Shown: positions 55,685-64,000 of the stretch, piece after piece
How the letters are laid out: each line of letters begins with the position of its first letter
Numbering within the stretch: the first letter of the stretch is position 1
NCBI RefSeq assembly: GCF_902635505.1
Contig: NC_045426.1
Location: 672,485,087-672,549,086 of the forward strand
Direction of reading: 5' to 3'
Source of the DNA: Sarcophilus harrisii
Taxonomy: Eukaryota; Chordata; Mammalia; Dasyuromorphia; Dasyuridae
Length of the DNA stretch: 64,000 bases
Notes under the pieces: generated by a model
Seen by the model: the letters and a program-made list of their open reading frames with translations, nothing else
Database searches by the model: none
Told to the model about the DNA's origin: nothing
Translations under genes and position numbers: made by a program

Positions 55685-56257
55685 CCTCTTCATCTCTATC
55701 TCTGAGACATCTTTTTTTTTTTTCCTTCAAGACTCAGATCAGGTGCTGATTCTTGTGGGAAGCCTTCTGTACTACTCCAGATTGCTATTACTTTCTCCTT
55801 CCTCAAACAGTCTTGTATTTATTTCTGTACATGTTATATATCTCCATCCCCACCTCTCCCCAATAGAATGGAAGCTCTCTGAGGAGAGGAACTTTTACTT
55901 ATGTCTTTTGTGTTCCTTGTTGTTACTGCTGCTGTTATTCATCCTTTATTCTCAAAGAGGTCCTAGTACCTAACAGAGTCTCTTGGGTAAAATCCCTCCC
56001 ACTCCACCTCCCATAGCAATTGACTTCATCAGCGGGGAATTCCCAGTGTAGAAACTCAAAACTTCCTCTATCAATGATGATCTACATCTCACTTTTTTTA
56101 AAATAAAATTTTATTTTCTTTTGTTTTTACATCACCTAAAATTCCTCTCCCCACCCCACCCCCCGGGGGAATTCTTCTCCCTGGACAGGTAAGTGACACA
56201 GTGCCTGATTTGGAATTTGGAAGACATCATCTTCCATCTTCTGAACTGAGTGGAGAC

Positions 56258-56497
56258 ATTAGGGGCAGCTAGGTTCTGAATTCCTGTGTTCAGTTCCTGA
56301 CTTCCTAGCCTCAGACACTTAATAAGTTGTGTGATCTTGAGCAAATCACTTAACCCTATTTGCCTCAGTTTCCTCTTCTATAAAATGAACTGAAGAAGGA
56401 AATGGCAAACCACTCCAATATCTTTGCCAGGAAAATCCCAAATGAGGGCACAAAAAGTTGGATACGATTAAACAACAACAACAACAACAACAACAAC
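56258..56497 (+). repeat. MAR1-like SINE, forward, with (CAA)n tail
   Basis: 'aggggcagctaggttctgaa', 'tgcctcagtttcctcttcta', 'gaaggaaatggcaaaccact' and 'aaaaagttggatacgattaa', then (CAA)8. A near full-length copy. Confidence 0.8.
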
Positions 56498-56774
56498 TCT
56501 CTCTTTTCCATCTTATACAACAAAGAATTTTTTTTAAAGAAATTGAATAGAAAAAAATTCAGCAAATCAATCAATTGAAACATTCCAAAAAAACTGAAAA
56601 CACAAGTAATGAGCAGCCATGGACTGCTTGCCTTTGTAAAAGAATAAAGGAAGGTGTCTTCTCAAGTATTTTTTGGGGGAATTCTACTTCCATTCTGTTG
56701 CATCAATTCACATAAGTCTCTCCAGACTTGTCTGTATTCATTGTCTTTGTCTCTTCTTACCACATATTAATTAT

Positions 56775-57660
56775 CATCATCAGTTCAGTTGTTTTTATGT
56801 TGAGTCTGATTCTTTCATGACCCTGTTGGGGTTTTCTTGGCAAAGATACTGGAGTGTTTTTTTTTATCATTTCCTTCTCTAGCTCATTTTACACATGAGG
56901 AAACTGAGGCAAACTGACTTGCCCAAGGTCATACAGCTAGTTTATTGAACCCTGGAAGATGCCCATTATTGAAGTGAGTTGGGGTCCCTTTAAGAAACTA
57001 TATTTCCAATTGATTTGTGATTCCTTTCAGATTCCCAGCCCCTCCTGGCAGAGGCATATCCTCCCCAGTCCAGGATGCCAGAGCCTTTGATTCAAATACA
57101 AATCCTGGTCAAAAGCATCCCTTTGAATTCCAATAGGATATCTGGGCTTGTCCCAGCCCGCCCTGGATCTGAGCTAACTTAGGCTCTCCCAGCCCCCAGT
57201 TGTGAAGACCGTGTTAGCATCCTGGATACCTTAGAATCAGCCAGAGTCAGGATAAGCAAAAGTCCTTGGTCTTTATTCTTGGTCTTTAGGGGTAGAAGTG
57301 AATTGGATGGATGCAGGATCTCCACGACCTCTCCTCTTTGTCCCCCACCCAAAAGTGACTCTGGCTAGTCTTACTCCACCCCCTAGTCCTTCCCACAGTT
57401 CTCTGTATACACCAATTATCGAGCCAGCACAGAATAGTGGGAAAGGCCATTTTCCAAGCATATGCTAACAGAGTATTATCCAATCAGTAGTTAGCCTTAA
57501 ATGCTTGGTTGTCTGACCTCAGTGCATAAACTCGAGTTTCAGCCCCTTATATCCACTGGTTCTGATCAGCCAGGAAGTATCTGAGGTCAGATTAGAACTC
57601 AGGTCCTCCTGACTTCAGGGCTGGCGCTCTATCCACCGCACCACCTAGCTGCCCCTGATT
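56775..57660 (-). repeat. MAR1-like SINE, reverse, split by a 0.6 kb insertion
   Basis: The left part (56,775-56,940) ends at 'catacagctag' and the right part resumes at 57,567 with 'cagccaggaagtatctgagg' and closes with 'ccgcaccacctagctgcccc'. Together they make one continuous SINE. Confidence 0.8.
56941..57566 (-). mobile_element. LTR-like fossil inserted in a SINE
   Basis: A 626-bp block interrupts the SINE, with an imperfect 7-bp duplication of the target (CAGCTAG left, CAGCCAG right). In minus orientation it has an AATAAAGACC motif near its centre, followed by GC-rich sequence, as in retroviral LTRs. No internal coding region is present, so a solo LTR is the best guess. The SINE is the older element. 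Confidence 0.45.
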
Positions 57661-57924
57661 ATTTCATTTTTATATTCTCAGTGCCCTATATAAGCTATGG
57701 GCTCAGTATATGGCAATTATTGATTAAACTGAGCTTCTTAATAAAGAATTCAATTAATGAATTGAATTGAAGTAATGGTGTCAGTGAGGAACTAGAGGAA
57801 GAAGATACCTTATTTATCCTATAACAAACAAGAGTGATTGGGGAGACCCCCCCCAATCTGAAGAACTAGGACACCTGCCACGGAAATGGGACAAACCCAG
57901 TGAAGAACTAAATTGAATGGAGAT

Positions 57925-58124
57925 ATCAGGGGCAGGTAATGGTGAACTACTGAGTTCAATTCCTGACTTGTTGGCTGAGTTATGTGACCCTGGACAAATC
58001 ACTTCACTCTGTTTGCTTCAGTTTCGTCATCTGTAAAATGAGCTGGAGAAGGAAATGGCAAACTGCTATCTTTGCTAGGAAAATCCCAGATGGGGTCATG
58101 AATATTTGGACACAACTGAAACAG
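57925..58124 (+). repeat. MAR1-like SINE, forward
   Basis: 'caattcctgacttgttggct', 'ttgcttcagtttcgtcatct', 'gagaaggaaatggcaaactg' and 'atatttggacacaactgaaa' in family order. Confidence 0.75.
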
Positions 58125-58380
58125 CTTCCTAGAGCTAAGCTCTTTGCAGATGGCCCATGCACTTTGCTAGGATTCTGCCCGCAGAGCATTCTCTCAGTGC
58201 CAAAATTCCATTTCCCAATAGAACTTTGCCACTATAGAAGTCAGTCTCTTGGCAAACGGATTTCTATCCAACAATAAACTTTCATTTTGCAACTAATAAT
58301 TTGGGAATAAGTGAATTCTTTCTTTTAAACCTGTGGCCAATCTAAAGGGGATATTGTAATAATTCTCTTATTGCCACTAA
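58125..58380 (+). mobile_element. LTR-like fossil, sister of 52,370-52,970
   Basis: It shares 'catt.tctcagtgcca', 'tccaacaataaactt.c' and 'ttttgc.a.taataattt' with the copy at about 52,740-52,900. It is a partial remnant without coding parts, directly after a SINE. Confidence 0.4.
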
Positions 58381-61300
58381 CCTCTTGACCCCCAGGAATT
58401 GAGACCATTCAAACTGCATCAGAAGGAAATGCTAAATTTAATCTAGAGATTAGTTAAAATAAGATCATGTCATTAAAAAAAAATTTGCACACCCCATGAA
58501 ATCTATTCAAGACTCCAGGTTAAGAGCATCTCTAAGAAGACCCTTAGGCAGCAACTGTAGTAGAGAGAGCCCTAGGCCTGAGTCAGAATCTCCCCCAATT
58601 TACTCTGACACCTTGGGCAAGAGCTCCCTTCTCCTCTCTAACCTTCTTCAGTTTCCTTTGCTACAAAAAGAAAAGGACAGGATTTAGATCAGAAGAATCC
58701 TAATGTTCCTTCCAACCCTGACATTCTGTGATTCCAAGGTGAGTTGGGATTCCTTCAGAGTCTGTCTCCAGGGAATGCTGGAAAATTTCCTTGTTAATAT
58801 TCTGCCCCAAATAGGGGTTCAGCCAGCAGCATTGGTGACTGTGGACCATCTGTGGATTTGAGTTTTGTCAAGTTTTGACCAACTAGGAGCTGAAGGCAGT
58901 GGTTGGAGAGGTACAGATGTTCCTGCTGGAATCTTGTGGGTTTAGTCCTACCACAAGTTCTGGGGACCCCCTTTCCTTTGGTTACGAATGTAATCATGGT
59001 GGAGGAAGGAGGGACGACTTGGGGCCCACGTAAGCTATAAGCGAGCTCTCACCCTTCCTAAAGCAGGTAGTGTGATATAATTGATGAGGTCTGTGACTGA
59101 GTGGAATTCCTTTTGCTCAGAAAAGCAGGTTAGCAAACCCCTAACCCCAGAGGTTGTGACAAAAGTAGGCTTTATTTTTTGCTAAGAGGCTTTCCCTTAG
59201 CGGGCCTATTTCCTCAATGGAGAGAATCTGTGAAGAAAAGGGAGGTCTGAGAATCAGACCAGGAGTTCTCAGTTGAATGTGAAGTTTTTCCTGTGACTGT
59301 GACTTCCCAGAGATCAATAGGAGTTTGATTTGTCCCTTGAATGGTATTGATTATCTCCCTCGAGAGGATGTGAAATTATTTGGAGTCTGGATTTTTGCAG
59401 ATTAAATTGTGATTTTACAAGATTTTTACAGAGTTCACTCCGGTCATACAGAGTTCACTCGTGTCATCATGATATAGTATAAATAACACTGGTTCTAAGC
59501 AAGGGTTCTTAACCTGAGCTCTGTAGACTTGGCTTTGTAAAAACAGTTTTAGAGCTGTGCTTCCGTATAATCGGTTTCCTTTGTTGTCCTATTTTTTTAT
59601 TCTATGCATTTACAAACATGATTCTGAGAAGGATCTAGAGGCTTCAGCAGACTGATTGCTAAGGAAACCAGGACCCAAAAGAACTTCCCACTGCTTGTTC
59701 TAGGCTAGAACTTGACCCTCTGTGGTCACCTTGGACCAGTCACTTCAGTTTTAGATGTAGGATCCTAGGAATCATGTGGTAAATGACCTTCTGGGAGGGA
59801 GAGTAAGGCAGCCTCTGGTTCTGGGTCCAGAAACTCTGCCTGCCCCCAGCTCACAGATTTTCCCCCATACACAGCACTTTGTGACTCTGACGCAAACTTC
59901 AAAGCCTTGGTTGCTCCCTTCATGTATGGGTGGGTGGTTTTCTCTTTCTGTAGCCTTTTCTTTCCTGTCTTTGTATCAAGGAAATAGGTCACATTTCAGA
60001 GAAACTAGTCAACAAGCAGATTCGTTGACAGAGGGTGGTAGCTAGGGGCACTGGTAGCTGGGCCTGGATCCTGTCGCCTGACCACCTTCACACCCCCTAG
60101 GCCCTGGCACCCAGGCAGGTCTTTCCCTTCATGGCACTTGGCCCTCCAAAGGACTGAAGAAGGCTGAGAGAGGCAAGGAAGCGTCATTCTTTGGGCCTAG
60201 ACCCTTGGAACCTTCAGAGGTGAGCTTTTTCCTTATTCAAACCCACAGTCCTGGCTGCTGTCCTAGACTGGTATGGGTAGGGAGGCTCTGAGGGTTAGGA
60301 AGTCCATATTTTCCCATGGTGGGGACTTCCTCTTGCCATAATTTAAGTGCTTCTGCCTTGAGGCACTCAGCCTCGTGGTTCCCAGTTACGAAAGAGAAAG
60401 AAAGAAACATGGGCACTATGTTTTGGGGAAGGAAGGCTGTCTTTGCCAGGGTCCAGAATCCCCCAGTCCAGAGTGTTAGAGTACTGGGTTGGGCATTTCT
60501 TTAGCTCCTTGTGTTGGCTAAATAGCAATGTCAGGGAATGGTTAGGGAGCAGTCAAACTGTGGGGATAAGCGAGTGATAAATTTAAGGGATAGCCAGAGT
60601 AGGCTAAATGTGCTGAGGGAATAGTCAAACCGCTGGCTCACAGGATTGTCAGACTGGCTATTTCAGGGGTAGCCAGGCTAGAAGGTTCAGATGTGGGAGA
60701 TGGTCAGCCTGGATGGGAGATTGGGAGAGAGATTGGGGATACAAGGATGGTCATACCAGGGAGTCAAAGAAATAGTAAAATTGGAGATTAGAGCATATTC
60801 AAACTGGGCAGTTTAGGGCCTGGTCAGGCTGGATGCTTTGGCGTGGTCATATTGGGAAGACAGGGAAGACAGACTGGAGGGGAAGGGGATGGATCAGAAT
60901 AAGATCAGGCTGGAGAGTTTCAAGTAATCAGATAGAGGGGTTAGAGTACATTAGACTAAGGTTCAATAGAGTACTATTAGACTAAGGTTCGATAGACAAT
61001 CACATTGGGGTTTCAAAAGTAAGTTAGATCTGGGAGTTTAGGTTAGGAGTCAGAGTTAAGATGAAGCAAGGGGACAGAATGTTCAGAATGTTCAGACTAA
61101 GGAATTGAGGGATGGGGTGAGACCTGGGCTGATCAGCTGGGGGGGGGGGAGGGTACCATTAAGCTGAGTTTGAAAGGACAGTAGGAATGGGTGGGTGTTG
61201 GGACATTAGGATCTAGGCAGGACCCTGTATGAATGGGTTTCTCATTTTTCAGCTCTACATTTAGGACCATTTCTCTTTGTGGGACCTGGAAACTCTCCCC

Positions 61301-61571
61301 CTACCACTCTTTGTCAGTTCTGCTCTAGGCAGTAAGTAAGTAATTTCCCTGTGCCAAGTTGACCTCCTTTAGGGGTGTAAAAGGTATAGGCTGGACCAAT
61401 TAATGGTGATAATGATGATTATTATAGATTATTGGGGGGAAGAAGCAATGTCTGATGTCAATGATATTGATAACATCTCACATGAGCATGCAGGGGTAAG
61501 AATGATGGTTCTAACAGTTTACACTGGGGACCTGCTGGAATATCACACTAAAAATTGAGGAGGACATTGGA

Positions 61572-61732
61572 TATTGGTTTTTTTTTTTTAAATTATTCCT
61601 TTTTTTGGCTTTTTATTTTCAAAATATATGTATAACTAGTTTTCAACATTTACCATTGCAAAACCTTGTGTTCCAAATTTTTCTCCCTCCCTTTACCCTA
61701 TCTCTTTCCTTAGACAGCAAGTATTGGATAGT
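61572..61732 (-). mobile_element. LINE 3'-end fragment, variant subfamily
   Basis: A poly-T start, 'ggctttttattttcaaaata', 'attgcaaaaccttgtgttcc' and 'ttagacagcaagtattggat'. Possible short duplication TTGGATA on both sides. Shorter and different in detail from 52,997. Confidence 0.6.
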
Positions 61733-62399
61733 GTTTTCATAATCATTGCCTGGAGGAAGATGGATTTAAACCAGAAATAATCCCTCCTCATTCTATTCTT
61801 TTTCATGTGGATGAAAGCAATGCTTTATCCTGAGTCTCTAGATCTGTTCTTAGCCTCTGGAAAAGGCCTTTGCAGTCCTTATTTCCACCTTCTCGTCTTC
61901 CTTTTCCTCCCTCTAATAATGCTAATATAAAAAGAGGAAAAGGAGTGATAGATATTCTCAGAGTATATAAGTAAGTTAAAAATATGTAGAATTTCTTATG
62001 GAACATATGTTAAATTGTAAGTTCCTTGAAGATAGGCACTGTCTCTTGCCTCTTTGGTATTACCAGGACTTAACACAGTGCTTGACCCATAGTAAGTCCT
62101 TAATTGATTGATGTAGACAAATATAATTTTATAGAATAGTAGTAGAGGCAGACAATAGGTACATATCACCATATTTATTAAATGTGGCCAGTATTGATTG
62201 GATGGAGATTATGAAAGGGCTAAGATGTAAGAGGAGAATCAAAGGGCCCTTTATGGATAACATCCATGAAAAATTACATTAACAACTTGATTAGGTAGAT
62301 GATAGATAGATAGAGGGAGAGGGGAAGAGGGATAGAGAAGAAGGAGACAGAGACAGACAGATGGGTAGGTGATTGGAATTAAAGTACACATATATTACT

Positions 62400-62530
62400 G
62401 AGATACCAGGTACCAGGTGCTAAGTGCTGGGGATACAAATACAAGCAAGGAAAATATTACCTGCCTGTCTTGAAGGAGACTATATTCTAATGAGGGAAGA
62501 CAATACATAAAGAATAACTGGAAAAGGAAA
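62400..62530 (+). repeat. Ancient MIR/L2-type fragment
   Basis: 'caggtgctaagtgctgggga', 'tacaaatacaagcaagg' and 'aaggagactatattctaatg', a pattern seen several times in this window (for example 42,350, 51,600). Confidence 0.55.
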
Positions 62531-63128
62531 GAGGGATGAGGGTAGGAATGCCATGGCCAAGAACTGCCTGGAGTCCTGGCTGAGGATAAGATGAGGAAAA
62601 GGCTCAATATCAGAGCCCAGCTTTTGGAAGGTGGAGACAGATTAAGCAAAAAAAAAAAAAATTTGTAGAAGTTTCTTACCATTTCTCTGTGAATTTCCAG
62701 TTAATAACTATTAAATACCTGGAAAGAGAGATATGATCAGGTAACCAGAATTATATATCAGAAGCTGTTTATCTTTTGTATTACAAGAGACAAATCTCCA
62801 TATTACAAATACAGACCCTAAAATATCCTTGAGAATTCAATAAATAAATTGTACTGGAAATAGGAAATTGTTCTAAGATAGCAGTTTCTTTTATTGTGAA
62901 TTGCTTAGGATATGAACCAATGTCTCATGATATGACTTTGATTTGAAGGTATACAGGCCCTGTTCTTCAGTTCCTCGTTGATTCCATTTAAAAGTATTTT
63001 TTATCTAGTTAAGGTGGTACAGCTAAAAAATAAAAAAGTGGCTTTAATCCTATCCTTGGATAGAGATATCTATCACAGGATAAAAAGATAAAAATTGGGC
63101 ATGCAAAATACAAAAACACACCTTTTTC

Positions 63129-63425
63129 TTTTATTTATTTATTTAATTATAGCTTTTTATTTACAAGATATATGCATGGGCAATTTTTCAGCATTGACAA
63201 TTCCAAAACCTTTTGTTCCAATTTTTCCCCTCCTTCCCCCCATCTCCTCCCCCAGATGGCAGGTAGACCAATACATGTTAAATACAATATATGTATACAC
63301 GTCCAAACAGTTATTTTGCTGTATAAAAAGAATTGAAATAGCGTACAATTAACCTGTGAAGGAAATAAAAAATGCAGGCGGACAAAAATAGAGGGATTGG
63401 GAATTCTATATAGTGGTTCACATTT
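63129..63425 (-). mobile_element. 5'-truncated LINE (L1-like) 3' end with 17-bp TSD
   Basis: 'tagctttttatttacaagat', 'cccccagatggcaggtagac' and 'gattgggaattctatatagt'. Flanked by AAAAACACACCTTTTTC at 63,112-63,128 and 63,426-63,442, exact. Closely similar to 52,997, so probably the same subfamily and the youngest-looking copy. Confidence 0.9.
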
Positions 63426-63536
63426 AAAAACACACCTTTTTCATCAAGAAGGTTACCATCTAATTGGTGAGATACCAGATAACCCCCCATCCCTCCCCCC
63501 ACTCTCTCTCTCTCTCTACCCCAATCTTTCCACAAA

Positions 63537-63650
63537 CATATATATATATATATATATATGTATATACATTATATATATATTATATATCTAGATCTATATA
63601 TGTGTAGCAAGGTGCAAGCTATCTCACCAATCAGAACATGTGTGTTTGTA

Positions 63651-63700
<50 letters not shown>
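63537..63700. repeat. Two (AT)n microsatellites
   Basis: (TA)-rich runs at 63,537-63,597 (interrupted) and about 63,652-63,699 (about 23 perfect AT units), 55 bp apart. Confidence 0.95.
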
Positions 63701-63703
<3 letters not shown>

Positions 63704-64000
63704 AAAATTGCAAAGATAGGAATTGGAGGGAAATAGACCTATATGAGTAAATAAGAGGCAGGGGATGAAGATAATTTGGAGATTTTGAAACCAGAAGACT
63801 GAAAAATTAGAGTGTCCTCTACAGTAATTGGGAACTTTGAAAAAGGGGTGGGTTCCAAGGTGAGGGACAGAAGGATTAAAGGTCACTGTGAGGATGAAGA
63901 ATGTGTTTAAAAGGAAGAAGAAGGCCCAGGGAGAGATGGAATGACAGGAACTTGGGCTTCTGATTAAAACAGCTTCAGAATTCTTTAAATATGGAATGCT

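Larger units (their letters stand above)
47625..64000. other. Upstream non-coding region without a recognised gene
   Basis: No open frame here resembles a known protein; all are short and mostly lie in repeats. The unique parts (for example 48,200-48,600, 49,240-49,540, 58,700-61,500) show nothing recognisable. The human neighbour on this side, ACTL9, is not seen. The repeats found are listed separately. Confidence 0.6.

Noticed and set aside
47625-64000. ACTL9 or another neighbour upstream of ADAMTS10
   Set aside because: No actin-like or other recognisable open frame appears; only short frames in repeats.
1-64000. An undescribed multi-gene system
   Set aside because: All coding sequence I could support belongs to one known gene plus the first codon of a likely neighbour; the rest is repeats and unique non-coding DNA.

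Overview
This is vertebrate, almost certainly marsupial, nuclear DNA. Two things point there. First, the one long gene encodes a protein close to human ADAMTS10, spread over 24 short coding exons with consensus splice sites. Second, the interspersed repeats are of marsupial character: tRNA-headed SINEs with a 'gcagctaggtgg...' start, SINEs carrying an 'aaactgaggcaaac' core, and 5'-truncated LINE 3' ends containing 'cccccagatggcaggtag'. The species cannot be fixed from the sequence alone.

ADAMTS10 lies on the minus strand. Its coding exons run from the ATG at 40,533 down to the TAA at 14,867. All 24 coding exons join in frame to give 3,336 nt, or 1,111 residues plus stop (I recall the human protein as about 1,103). 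The product is a secreted metalloprotease: signal peptide, propeptide, zinc protease domain (HEIGHTFGMNHDG), disintegrin-like module, first thrombospondin repeat (TSR), Cys-rich domain, spacer, four further TSRs and a C-terminal PLAC module. It is known from human work to act on fibrillin microfibrils. A non-coding first exon with a GC-rich promoter is inferred at about 46.4-47.5 kb. The 3' UTR (14,866 to about 14,140) holds an AU-rich nonamer and one AATAAA.

Downstream, at 6,802-6,804 on the minus strand, an ATG in good start context ends exactly at a consensus GTGAGT donor, with two ETS/PU.1-like sites 130-170 bp upstream. In human, MYO1F follows ADAMTS10 in the same orientation, so this is probably MYO1F exon 1, and 1-6,800 would be its first intron. 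No MYO1F coding exon was found there.

The rest is repeats and non-coding DNA: SINEs (several with exact target-site duplications), ancient MIR/L2-like copies, two hAT MITE families (one nested in the other), LINE 3' ends with 14-17 bp duplications, three LTR-like fossils, an 11-bp minisatellite in an ADAMTS10 intron, a threefold tandem array of about 0.3 kb near the MYO1F exon, a 26-G run, and long purine tracts. The 16 kb upstream of ADAMTS10 (47.6-64 kb) shows no gene. I found no CRISPR, tRNA or rRNA gene and nothing that looks like an undescribed multi-gene system.
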